In this document: positions 26,379-34,850 of the stretch, piece by piece | How the letters are laid out: every line of letters begins with the position of its first letter | How positions within the stretch are numbered: position 1 is the stretch's first letter | Assembly: GCA_013036995.1 (NCBI GenBank) | Contig: JAAOXG010000041.1 | Location: 62,001 to 126,000, forward strand | Direction of reading: 5' to 3' | DNA: 64,000 nt | Source: Lacrimispora defluvii | Lineage (GTDB): Bacteria; Bacillota; Clostridia; Lachnospirales; Lachnospiraceae | Notes under the pieces: generated by a model | Database searches by the model: none | The model's input: the letters and a program-made list of their open reading frames with translations, nothing else | Told to the model about the DNA's origin: nothing | Translations under genes and position numbers: made by a program

Positions 26379-27440
26379 TCACCTCTGATTATTATTTTTA
26401 AAGCGGACTGCCTCTCCCGTTCTGGCTGATTCACGGACTGCCTCCATTACGTCTAAAACAACCCGCACTTCCTCCGGCTTCACTGCCAGTTCTTCTTCTC
26501 CGTGAAGCGCTTTTAAAAAGTGTACCATATATTGCCGGTGTTCTGCATTTGTTATCGGAAGATCTTCTTCAATCAGCAGCCCCGGTGCAGGCGGGCCAAA
26601 GCTTCTTGTTGGTCCGGCTGCAGTCATGGTGATCTTTCCAGGAACATTTTCCAGCAGATGAGTGGTTCTCACAATCTTTCCTTCCCCGCCAAATCCGTCA
26701 ATCATGGCACTTCCGCCTGTTCCGCCAATAAACCATGCACGTTTTGGTGTGAGATAATAGGTTCCCAGTTCCATATCGGCTGTGATCTTATTTTTAAATT
26801 TAATCAGTATGTGGAAATAATCATCTACATCCCGGTTAATGACATTGCGCACATCTGCAAAGACGGAATCAATCTCAGAATCCACCATAAACAGAATCTG
26901 GTCGATTAAATGAACGCCCCAGTCATACAGCATTCCGCCGCCCATCTCAGGATAGATATGCCAGTCATGCATATTTCCGTTGATTCCATAAAGCTGTGAT
27001 TTGATGACATACATATCACCCACCAGCCGCCTGTCATACACTTCTTTCATGATTCTGAAATCCTTATCCCAACGCCTCTGCTGATGGACGGTAAATATCA
27101 CCTGATTCTCCTTTGCCGCAGCAGTCATTTTATCAAATTCTTCAATCGACATGGCCGCCGGCTTTTCACAGATAATATGTATACCGGCTTTCGCGCTCTT
27201 TTCCACCATCTCCAGATGACTGGGGTTGGGCGTTGCAATAATAATGAAATCCAGTTCTTCAGTCTTAAGCATTTCATCAATCGTTCCGTATGCGTGCACT
27301 CCTTGCGGAACATCCTTTAACTGCTCCGGATTCGTATCGGCTGCTGCCGCAAACACGACCTCATCAAAAGTTCCAAGCATTTCCCCGTGGCAGTGACCCA
27401 TAAATCCATATCCAACAATTCCGGCTTTTATCTTTTTCAT
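26379..27440 (-). CDS. Gfo/Idh/MocA-family NAD(P)-dependent sugar dehydrogenase (second copy)
   Basis: 353 aa. Rossmann motif GIVGYGFMGHCHG, cofactor-site ICEKPAA with the conserved Lys, and the catalytic region YDWGVHLIDQI (Asp-x-x-x-His). It overlaps the TIM-barrel gene by four bases. Gfo/Idh enzymes oxidise or reduce one sugar hydroxyl. Only distantly similar to the copy at 28920-30032, so the two probably act on different intermediates, for example oxidation of the glycoside and later reduction of the keto sugar. Confidence 0.88.
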   Translation of the reverse strand: MKKIKAGIVGYGFMGHCHGEMLGTFDEVVFAAAADTNPEQLKDVPQGVHAYGTIDEMLKTEELDFIIIATPNPSHLEMVEKSAKAGIHIICEKPAAMSIEEFDKMTAAAKENQVIFTVHQQRRWDKDFRIMKEVYDRRLVGDMYVIKSQLYGINGNMHDWHIYPEMGGGMLYDWGVHLIDQILFMVDSEIDSVFADVRNVINRDVDDYFHILIKFKNKITADMELGTYYLTPKRAWFIGGTGGSAMIDGFGGEGKIVRTTHLLENVPGKITMTAAGPTRSFGPPAPGLLIEEDLPITNAEHRQYMVHFLKALHGEEELAVKPEEVRVVLDVMEAVRESARTGEAVRFKNNNQR

Positions 27441-28501
27441 ATTTCTACCTGCTCTTCAATTGCGTTCCTTAATGCCTCCTGGTGGCGGCGGACCTGTTCC
27501 ACGCTATCCACATCAAAGGTATCATTGAGGGCTGTGTTACCCTCATATTCAGAACTTAGATATCCGTGATAGCCAGCCTTTTTATAGGCCTTTACCACCT
27601 CTCCAATGGGAATTGATGTCTCTTTGTAATTCTCATCGGTGTTGTAGAACTTGGCATGGGTATGGTAAATATACCTGATATTATCAATGATATCCTGAGG
27701 ATCACACCAGGTATAGGCAAATGTGGATGCTGCATACCTTAGCGCTGCCTCACCACCTCCTAGCTTCTTAACCTTTTCCAACAGCTGCGGTTCCCCGTTT
27801 GCAATCCGGTATTCTTTATTGGCTTTTCCAAGGTTTAAATCATACTTGATCTTTACGAAGCCCTTTTCCACTCTTTGAGCAAACGCTTCATCTACCGCTT
27901 TTATTACCTCCTCACTGACTCCTCTTCTGCGGGCCTGATCCCGAAGAACATCAGGAACCGATTTACAGAAGATTCCAAAGTCCGGCATGAAGCCAAAGTT
28001 TTCCGTACCGGTTCTTAAAATCATCTCCATATAGCCATCTGCCCATCCGGAATTTAAGGAAAAGGGAGAATGTACCTCCAGACAGATTTTGATATTCTGG
28101 TCACTGGCACAGGCCAGGCTTCCCTCAATCACCTCCATTGGTGTTGATACCAGGGTTCTTAAGGTTTTAAAGCCCAGTTCATGAGCCAGTTTGATATCCC
28201 TCTCCATCATCTGGATCTGCTCTTTTAAGGTACAGCGGCGGTTCTTATAAATGTGGTTTTCTAAAAACGCGTCATAGCAGGTAGGTTCTACCTGATACTT
28301 TTCCATCCAGCCGAACCACTTTTCTTTAAATTCGGGAGTGATCACCGGAAATTCATCTATCATCTGCTCCGGCAGCAGTTCAATACCTGTTGCCCCTGTT
28401 CTGGATACTTCTCTGATGCAGTCCTCCAGATTCATTTTCCCTAAGTAAAATTCTTCCTGGTAGCTGTATAGGGAAACACTCCGTTTTATATCAAAGTTCA
28501 T
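27437..28501 (-). CDS. Sugar-phosphate-isomerase-like TIM barrel, putative C-glycoside deglycosidase alpha subunit
   Basis: 354 aa from the ATG at 28501, six bases after GGGAGGG. Xylose-isomerase-like barrel with presumed metal ligands Glu in ICLEVHSPF, Asp in FMPDFGIF, His in YIYHTHAKF and Glu in LSSEYEGN. The family matches the catalytic subunit described as DgpC/CgdB/CarB in gut and soil bacteria, which breaks the C-C bond of 3-oxo C-glycosides together with a small beta subunit. That subunit is the gene immediately upstream, overlapping by 11 bases. Alternative: an epimerase of a keto-sugar pathway. The assignment rests on the pair and context. Confidence 0.75.
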   Translation of the reverse strand: MNFDIKRSVSLYSYQEEFYLGKMNLEDCIREVSRTGATGIELLPEQMIDEFPVITPEFKEKWFGWMEKYQVEPTCYDAFLENHIYKNRRCTLKEQIQMMERDIKLAHELGFKTLRTLVSTPMEVIEGSLACASDQNIKICLEVHSPFSLNSGWADGYMEMILRTGTENFGFMPDFGIFCKSVPDVLRDQARRRGVSEEVIKAVDEAFAQRVEKGFVKIKYDLNLGKANKEYRIANGEPQLLEKVKKLGGGEAALRYAASTFAYTWCDPQDIIDNIRYIYHTHAKFYNTDENYKETSIPIGEVVKAYKKAGYHGYLSSEYEGNTALNDTFDVDSVEQVRRHQEALRNAIEEQVEI

Positions 28502-28898
28502 CTTTTCCCTCCCTGATCTCAAAATCGTATTCGCCGGAATGAACCAGAATCATGGGCATATACGACGGCGCAATGGTCTGCGTGGAACAAATATGGTGTT
28601 TTCCCGGAGCCAGCCCTCCCTCTTTTAATACGGTTACCGTTGCAAACTGACCGAATTTCCAGCGGTATGTGATCACAGTCTCCATTTCATCCAACGTGAA
28701 GGTGTCCCCTTCCAGAGTAAAACGGATATCCTTTCTGTCATAATCTACCCCGTCTACATTGACTGCGATGTCACGGATAATGGAAAGGGTCACGCCCCGG
28801 TAGTACTGAATCCGGCAGTCAAACTGAAAGCCTGTTACTGTATCGCCTGACCGGACATTGGTAAAACGGTCCGGGTGAAACATATGTCTTGGATACAT
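28491..28898 (-). CDS. Small beta-sandwich protein, putative C-glycoside deglycosidase beta subunit (DUF6379-like)
   Basis: 135 aa, all-beta, without signal peptide. HMFHPDRFTNVR and DYDRKDIRFTLEG are recalled features of the DUF6379 family, the DgpB/CgdC/CarC partners of the TIM-barrel deglycosidases. It precedes the alpha-subunit gene and overlaps it, as expected for an obligate complex. AAAGGAG precedes the ATG. A family check by profile search would settle it. Confidence 0.72.
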   Translation of the reverse strand: MYPRHMFHPDRFTNVRSGDTVTGFQFDCRIQYYRGVTLSIIRDIAVNVDGVDYDRKDIRFTLEGDTFTLDEMETVITYRWKFGQFATVTVLKEGGLAPGKHHICSTQTIAPSYMPMILVHSGEYDFEIREGKDEL

Positions 28899-28919
28899 TG
28901 GAAAGCTCCTTTCTGTATT

Positions 28920-30032
28920 TTATAAGATTATTTCTTTTCCGGTTTCAGCCGACTGATAAATTGCCTCCAGAATCCGTGTCACTGCAAATGCCTGCTCCGG
29001 CCTGACTAATGGTTCCTTATCTTCCAGAATAGCAGTCATCCACTGAGCCTGCTCACGGACGCCTTCTGCAGAAGCTCCACCTGAAAAGAAATCTACAACT
29101 CCTGCCGGTGAAATCGTCTTTTCCATCAGCTGATTGTTCTCAACCATGTTATAGATGAGTTCATCCTTCGGATAACTTCCTCCGTGGTGAATTTCGGCTC
29201 CTGCCTTCGTACCGCATAAAGTCGTAGAGGCTTCCATGGATTTTAAGACATTTAACGCCCAGGAGGCTTCCAGATAAATGACAGCCCCATTTTCCATCTT
29301 CACCAGACCAAAGGCAGAATCCTCCACCTCAAAGGTCTCCGGGTCCCATGGTCCAAATACATTGCCTGCCGGTCCGTCCTGCTGCCGTCCCAGCTTATAA
29401 AATACCTGGCCAGAGACTGAAACCGGCTTGTAATTCTCCATCATCCAAAGGGTAATGTCCAGTGCATGGGTTCCGATATCAATTAGCGGTCCGCCGCCCT
29501 GAAGGGATTTATCGGGAAATACACCCCAGGTAGGAACAGCTCTTCTTCTGAGGGCATGTGCCTTGGCAAAATAAATCTCACCCAGCTCCCCGTTCTGACA
29601 GGAGGCTTTCAGGGCAGTCGTGTCATCACGGAAACGGTTCTGATAGCCAATGGTAAATTTCTTTCCGGAACGTTTCCATGCATCCATCATTTTCTGGGCA
29701 TCAGCCGTGGTATGAGCCATTGGTTTTTCACACATTACATGCTTTCCTGCTTCAAAGCTGGCTACAGCAATGGGACAGTGGGCCACATTTGGCGTACAGA
29801 CATGGACTGCATCAATCCCTTCTGCCAGCTCATCTAACATCTTCTGATAATCCGTATATACCTTTGCATCCGGTGTACCGTATTCGTTTGCTGCCTTTAC
29901 AGCCCGTTCCTCAATAATGTCGCAGAATGCCACCATTTCTGCCTTATGGGAATTTGCTTTTAATGATGGCATATGCTTCTGATTGGCAATTCCTCCGCAC
30001 CCGACAATCGCAACTCTTACCTTCTCACCCAT
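28920..30032 (-). CDS. Gfo/Idh/MocA-family dehydrogenase, putative glycoside C3-oxidase (DgpA-like)
   Basis: 370 aa. IVGCGGIANQKHMP is the NAD(P) motif, VMCEKPMAHT holds the conserved Lys, and GGGPLIDIGTHALDITLW the catalytic Asp/His helix. Substrate-loop segment RRRAVPTWGVFPD is typical of enzymes acting on larger glycosides. In C-glycoside degraders an enzyme of this family oxidises the sugar C3 hydroxyl before cleavage. AAGGAG precedes the ATG. 22 bases separate it from both neighbours. Confidence 0.85.
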   Translation of the reverse strand: MGEKVRVAIVGCGGIANQKHMPSLKANSHKAEMVAFCDIIEERAVKAANEYGTPDAKVYTDYQKMLDELAEGIDAVHVCTPNVAHCPIAVASFEAGKHVMCEKPMAHTTADAQKMMDAWKRSGKKFTIGYQNRFRDDTTALKASCQNGELGEIYFAKAHALRRRAVPTWGVFPDKSLQGGGPLIDIGTHALDITLWMMENYKPVSVSGQVFYKLGRQQDGPAGNVFGPWDPETFEVEDSAFGLVKMENGAVIYLEASWALNVLKSMEASTTLCGTKAGAEIHHGGSYPKDELIYNMVENNQLMEKTISPAGVVDFFSGGASAEGVREQAQWMTAILEDKEPLVRPEQAFAVTRILEAIYQSAETGKEIIL

Positions 30033-30053
30033 TTTTCTTTTCTCCTTCTCGTT

Positions 30054-30974
30054 TCAAATGACAAACTGTTTTAAATAGCGCTGGCTTAAAATCAGCGACG
30101 CTTCGATTCTTTCTTTTGAAGCTTCAAAGGCCTTATCCTCTATTTCAATACAGGAACAGCCCTCGTACCGGATATCGGTAAGTGCCGATATATAGGCCCC
30201 CCAGTCCACATCTCCCAGTCCCGGAAGCTTTGGCGACATAAACGCAAGAGGGTACGCCATAATACCGCACTGGTTTAAACGGTCCCGATACAATTTAATA
30301 TCTTTATAATGAACATGGAAAATTTTATCCTGAAACTCATAAATCGGCCTGATGTAGTCCATCATCTGCCAGACAAAATGAGACGGATCATAATTAATTC
30401 CCAGATTCCTGCTTGGAAGAATTTCAAATACACGTCTCCAGATATCCGGCGTTGTCATTAAATTCTGTCCGCCGGGCCACTGGTCTTTCGAAAACAGCAT
30501 GGGGCAGTTTTCAATGGCTACCTTCACATTTTGCTGTTCTGCCAAATTAAGGAGGGGAGTCCACACCTCCTTTGCCATGATTAAATTCTCCTCCACCGTC
30601 TTTTTCTGATCTCTCCCGATAAAGGTAGTCACCAATCCGATCCCAAGAGCGCTGCTGGCCTGAATCACAGTTTTCAAATGTTCCATTACTTCTTCCCGCT
30701 TTTTTAAATCTTCATCCAGAGTATTTGGATAATATGCCAGAGATGAGATCTCCACCTTACTGTTTTTACTGTATTCCAGGATGTGTTCCTTATACGACGG
30801 TTCCAAAAGAACACGTTTTGCATCGATATGGCTGACTCCCGCATACCTTCGTTCCGCCTTCCCTGACGGCCAGCAGGCAGCTTCCACGCACTCAAATCCG
30901 TGTTTCGCAGCAAAATCCATCATTTCCTCATAGGAATACGCTTCCAGTATGGCACTGACAAATCCTAGTTTCAT
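30054..30974 (-). CDS. Xylose-isomerase-like TIM-barrel sugar isomerase/epimerase
   Basis: 306 aa from the ATG at 30974, six bases after GGAGGAGG. TIM barrel with putative metal ligands Glu in VAIENCPM, Asp in INYDPSHF, His in FHVHYKD and Glu in SCIEIEDKA. First gene of the operon. Candidates are a keto-sugar epimerase or a hydratase of the enone sugar released on C-glycoside cleavage; similar barrels do both. No specific substrate can be read. Confidence 0.85.
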   Translation of the reverse strand: MKLGFVSAILEAYSYEEMMDFAAKHGFECVEAACWPSGKAERRYAGVSHIDAKRVLLEPSYKEHILEYSKNSKVEISSLAYYPNTLDEDLKKREEVMEHLKTVIQASSALGIGLVTTFIGRDQKKTVEENLIMAKEVWTPLLNLAEQQNVKVAIENCPMLFSKDQWPGGQNLMTTPDIWRRVFEILPSRNLGINYDPSHFVWQMMDYIRPIYEFQDKIFHVHYKDIKLYRDRLNQCGIMAYPLAFMSPKLPGLGDVDWGAYISALTDIRYEGCSCIEIEDKAFEASKERIEASLILSQRYLKQFVI

Positions 30975-31009
30975 AGATACCTCCTCCGTTCCCTTCATTT
31001 ACTGTTATC

Positions 31010-31062
31010 ATTATAAGTTTTCGACTTATTTTTAACATCATCCCAATTAACCTCTTTTCGAC
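31010..31062 (-). promoter_or_regulatory. Promoter region of the C-glycoside operon with a repeated GTCGAAAA box
   Basis: A TATAAT -10 lies at 31015-31010 on the minus strand, about 35 bases before the start codon. Two identical GTCGAAAA boxes occur at 31025-31018 and 31062-31055, 37 bases apart in direct orientation. No good -35 is present, which fits activation by the AraC-type protein encoded just upstream. Repeats may be its half-sites. Confidence 0.45.
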
Positions 31063-31088
31063 CCAATCATTCTTTTTTCCAAAGCAGC

Positions 31089-31136
31089 AAAAAAGAGAGG
31101 ACAAAAATTCCACCATGATTTTTGTCCTCTCTTTTT
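31089..31136. terminator. Bidirectional terminator between the AraC gene and the operon
   Basis: AAAAAGAGAGGACAAAAAT pairs with ATTTTTGTCCTCTCTTTTT. The stem is 19 bp, with U-tracts on both strands. Confidence 0.9.
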
Positions 31137-31140
31137 CATA

Positions 31141-33543
31141 CTAATACTGATATTTAATTTCCAGCAGCCTGATTTCGTGAGGCATTAAAACTGTCTCAAG
31201 TTCCAGGACACCGTCTTTTACTGTAACCCTCTGCATTTCCATGTGGGCATTCCCCATCTGCTTCATATACATCATTTCTTCTCCGGAAAGGTTTTTCTGA
31301 TACCCCATTTCCTTCCACAGATCCTGTACACTTCCGTTGCTTTGGTTCATGTAGTGGGATTTGACCAGATATTCCCCATCCTCTGCCCCATCAATCCGAA
31401 ACTGAAGACGCAGGGATAAGTTGTCCTCATAATAACTCTCCATCTGTTCAAGATCCAGTTTATCCTCCTCTTTCGTTGCATACTGATAGGTTAACTTTTT
31501 ATAGTTATGGCATACGATTCCATAATTTCCTCTGCCGTTAGCGGTTATCATGGCATGGGAATTCCTGCCAAGAAGGCGGGGCTGCATCCGGCTCAAAAAA
31601 CGAAATGCATAAAATGCAGGCTTACAGATACCTTCTTTTGTAAGAAGTCCGCTGTCACCGTTCAGGACCGCCTCCGTATCGTAATGTTCAGAAATCAGAT
31701 CGGTGCCATGCCAGCACGCCAGCAAATCAATCTTCCCTTCTGCATCAATGCAGTTCTTCACCAGATAGGCTGCTTTCCAACAGCTGTCATTGAGCATATT
31801 TCGGTTTGATATGGTAAAATTCCACTCACTGACAAAAATCGGCCTGTCATCAAATCCCAGCTGGCTTAAGGTCTGTTTTAACACATCCAGCTGATTTAAG
31901 GTGTACTGGCTGTCTAACGATTTTTTTCCATAAAGAATACCTTCCTGAGGGATCATCACATAGCCATAGCTGTAAACAGAAAGGAAATCCGGCCAGATAG
32001 CCCGCTTTTTCCAGGCAGAGAATACCGTTTCATACAGATGGCTTTCATAACCCAGCACAATCCCTGCACCGCCAATCTTAATCTTTTTTGATATTCGTTT
32101 CAACACGGAATACCCGGCATCAAAGACTGGGAAATACCAGCCATCTTCTGACTCAATTTTCAGCCGATTGTCATGCCAGAGTTCAAAATACCATGTTTCT
32201 ACTGCTTCCAGCCCATACCTGTTCACCATATGGGCTGCAAGCTCATTAAGAACATGTTCATATTCCATCAGACTGTGAAATAAAATCTCACTCTCCTGAT
32301 TGATCAGGAATTCATCGGCTGCCTTAATCACAATTTTCGGTTTAAATCCAAGCTCTATAAAAGGACTGAGTCCGTTTTCTGTCAGAAAATCAAGAATACG
32401 ATCCAGTTTATTATAATTTAAATAGCCCAGGGCATTCTGATAGATGATCAGAGAAAATATATTCCAGATCCGCACCTGTGTAAATCCCAGTTCTTCTTTT
32501 AACATCTTAATGTGTTCCTGAACATCAGAACGCAGTAAAAGTGCCGCCTCTCCAATATTAATGATATGAGACCACGGTTTTTTTAAAGGTTCCCATTTAT
32601 CGCCATGCACGGTGAACAGCTCCGTCTGTTTTCCATGGGATACTTCCGGAGTCTCCCTGGTTTTTTCCAGAAATTTCTTTATATCCTCAATCTCCATTTC
32701 ATTTAAACTGCCAGTTCTGCCTTCCTTGGGTGTACTTTTTCCGGAATGTTTACGGCGATACTCGGAAGGAGTGAGATCAAAGCACTCTTTAAACGCTTTA
32801 TTAAATGATGCAGTTGCCGGAAAACCGTTATCAACTGCTATTCTTGTCACTTTTTTGTCTGTATAGAGCAGTTCATCAAGTGCGTGAAATAAACGGACGT
32901 TATTTAAATAATCCAAAAAGCTTAAGCCAAACTGCTTTCTGATATATTTTGATAAATATGCTGGTGTTAAATACAGCTTTTTTGCCAGTTCATTTAAACT
33001 CAACTGCTTCTGGTAATTTGCCTGAACATAATTTTGTATCTCAAATACTCTGGTATCATTGGTAAATCCAAGCCGCTGTACCCGGATATCATCTGTCTTT
33101 ATCATAAAATGACTGACCAAAAGATAGATCGCCTCATAGAATAGGCTGCGAAGCCGGAACTGTTCCTCCTGTTCTCCTTCGAAAAAAAGTGTGAGAATGC
33201 GGTCAAATATCAACCGTAGTGAATGATATGCTTCATCCTTATCTGAAACAGTATTGCACCAGAATAAAAGCTGGTTTGTGCCTAAATATTCCGTCATCAT
33301 GGAGTAATCAATTACAAATCTGGCAAACAAAGTTGTAACTTCTAAATTTTTTATGGAATGGCGTTTATTTGCATTCACCAGGATATAATCACCCTTTTTC
33401 AACATATATGATTCCTCATTGATCAGAATCTGTGCCGTTCCCCTCAGCAGATATAAAATCTCAACATCCTGATGTACATGGGTTTCTCTGTCACTATTCA
33501 GCGCAAAGCTGAACTCCATAATCTCACGCATTTGTTTCCCCAT
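31141..33543 (-). CDS. AraC-family regulator with C-terminal degenerate GH39-like domain
   Basis: 800 aa. A cupin-like sensor (1-120) has ETHVHQDVEILYLLRG and GDYILVNANKRH. Two helix-turn-helix motifs follow at about 165-265 (LTPAYLSKYIRKQFGLSF and FPATASFNKAFKECF). From about 330 there is a (beta/alpha)8 domain like GH39 xylosidases. At the acid/base position (near 454) it reads FELWHDNRL where active enzymes have an Asn-Glu pair; the nucleophile Glu (VSEWN, near 570) is kept. It is probably a sugar sensor without hydrolase activity. The ATG at 33543 has AGGAGAGG just upstream, closer than usual. Likely activator of the operon below it. Confidence 0.85.
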   Translation of the reverse strand: MGKQMREIMEFSFALNSDRETHVHQDVEILYLLRGTAQILINEESYMLKKGDYILVNANKRHSIKNLEVTTLFARFVIDYSMMTEYLGTNQLLFWCNTVSDKDEAYHSLRLIFDRILTLFFEGEQEEQFRLRSLFYEAIYLLVSHFMIKTDDIRVQRLGFTNDTRVFEIQNYVQANYQKQLSLNELAKKLYLTPAYLSKYIRKQFGLSFLDYLNNVRLFHALDELLYTDKKVTRIAVDNGFPATASFNKAFKECFDLTPSEYRRKHSGKSTPKEGRTGSLNEMEIEDIKKFLEKTRETPEVSHGKQTELFTVHGDKWEPLKKPWSHIINIGEAALLLRSDVQEHIKMLKEELGFTQVRIWNIFSLIIYQNALGYLNYNKLDRILDFLTENGLSPFIELGFKPKIVIKAADEFLINQESEILFHSLMEYEHVLNELAAHMVNRYGLEAVETWYFELWHDNRLKIESEDGWYFPVFDAGYSVLKRISKKIKIGGAGIVLGYESHLYETVFSAWKKRAIWPDFLSVYSYGYVMIPQEGILYGKKSLDSQYTLNQLDVLKQTLSQLGFDDRPIFVSEWNFTISNRNMLNDSCWKAAYLVKNCIDAEGKIDLLACWHGTDLISEHYDTEAVLNGDSGLLTKEGICKPAFYAFRFLSRMQPRLLGRNSHAMITANGRGNYGIVCHNYKKLTYQYATKEEDKLDLEQMESYYEDNLSLRLQFRIDGAEDGEYLVKSHYMNQSNGSVQDLWKEMGYQKNLSGEEMMYMKQMGNAHMEMQRVTVKDGVLELETVLMPHEIRLLEIKYQY

Positions 33544-33559
33544 CCTCTCCTAATAGGTC

Positions 33560-33572
33560 TGTCTGTCAGACA
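33560..33572. promoter_or_regulatory. Palindrome upstream of the AraC gene
   Basis: TGTCTGTCAGACA is a perfect 13-base palindrome 17 bases before the AraC start. It could be an autoregulatory site or chance. Confidence 0.25.
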
Positions 33573-33617
33573 AAATTCTAACATCATTCCATGACTGTGT
33601 AAATGGTATTCAGGCAA

Positions 33618-33649
33618 ATACAGAGTAAGATAATTATCCTACTCTGTAT
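33618..33649 (-). terminator. Hairpin after the CocE-ACP operon, probable terminator
   Basis: ATACAGAGTA and TACTCTGTAT are perfect 10-bp arms, extended by GGATAATTATCT in the loop. On the minus strand ATTTG follows, a weak U-tract. It lies 55 bases after the MFS stop. Confidence 0.55.
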
Positions 33650-33704
33650 CAAATGTACGTTTATAAAATCCCTTCATATGGAGGACGAAAACCCATTGCA
33701 CAAA

Positions 33705-34850
33705 TCACATACTTTTTGAAATAATAACGGCTGACGCTGCCACAACCATACCGGTTACTGCTATAAGATAAACATGGCCGGTAGTGACAGTCTGAAATAC
33801 CAGCTTTGCCACAGCATTCAGCACAAATGGTGAAATCGTCTGTCCAAAGCACACAAAAGAGGTGAAGCAGGCTGCTGCCATGGCAGCAGCTGCAGGTGCA
33901 ACCGCATCCGATACTTCACACATTGCCCGCGGAACAAACATCCCCTGGGAAAATCCGCATAAAGCGCCGCCAACCATAAGCATTCCTATATTTCCCGGAA
34001 ATAGAATTAACAGAACACCTCCTGTACAAAAGAGAAGCATGGCGGCAGGAAGCGTGTATGTTCCTGTTTTTTTAACAACATTGCCAAGAATCAGGCCCAT
34101 AACAATCTGGGCGCCGGAAAAGACACCGGTCAAAAGCCCTGCCACAGTGGGATCGCCTGCCATTTTACCTTCCAAATGCATGGAAATATTAGTAGCATAG
34201 GTTATTAAAAATATAAATACCACCATACCAAGCAGAGATATTTTTAATACATTCCCATTCAGCCTGACTGCTTCGCCTCCAGACGTACTGATTCTTCCCG
34301 TATCCGGGAGGGACAATGCAATTGCTGCAAAGCAAAAAAACGCAATCACATGGATAAAATAAGATGCTTTAAAACCGAAGACCCCCAGCATACCGGCTAA
34401 TGTAGTGATGATAACCATGCCGGCACCAATACTGGCTGCCTGAATCCCCATCACAGAAATCCGCTCATCTCCTTTAAAAAATTCTGCCACCACCGCGGTA
34501 TTTAATGTACATGCAAGCCCAAGTGCAATTCCATAACATGTCCTTGAGAGAAACAAAAGAGGAAAGCTATCAGAAAGAAACGGGATAAATCCGGTAATTC
34601 CGGCAATAAAACAGGCAAAAAGGAGAAGCTTTTTTTTGCTGATTTTCGTCACCAGCAAACCGGAAGCAAGGGCAACCACCACGGAAAACAATGCAGGTGT
34701 TGTAACCAGCATCTGGATCATACTGACTGATACCTGTGGATAATGTTCCTTTATCTGCCCCAAAACCGGGGAAATACTAAACTGCAATCCCTGAATAAAG
34801 GAAATGGCAATGATTGAAATAATAATTTTTATTTTTTTTGTCTGGTTCAA
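33705..34850 (-). CDS. MFS transporter of the CocE-ACP operon
   Basis: 381 aa, 12 membrane helices, with the family loop SGLLVTKISKKKLL after helix 2. The start is a TTG at 34850 that overlaps the end of the kinase gene, with AAAGGAA ten bases upstream; no better start lies near the first helix. It is closest in style to drug/metabolite exporters (CynX/YdhP group), but could import the operon's substrate. Last gene of the operon. Confidence 0.8.
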   Translation of the reverse strand: MNQTKKIKIIISIIAISFIQGLQFSISPVLGQIKEHYPQVSVSMIQMLVTTPALFSVVVALASGLLVTKISKKKLLLFACFIAGITGFIPFLSDSFPLLFLSRTCYGIALGLACTLNTAVVAEFFKGDERISVMGIQAASIGAGMVIITTLAGMLGVFGFKASYFIHVIAFFCFAAIALSLPDTGRISTSGGEAVRLNGNVLKISLLGMVVFIFLITYATNISMHLEGKMAGDPTVAGLLTGVFSGAQIVMGLILGNVVKKTGTYTLPAAMLLFCTGGVLLILFPGNIGMLMVGGALCGFSQGMFVPRAMCEVSDAVAPAAAAMAAACFTSFVCFGQTISPFVLNAVAKLVFQTVTTGHVYLIAVTGMVVAASAVIISKSM

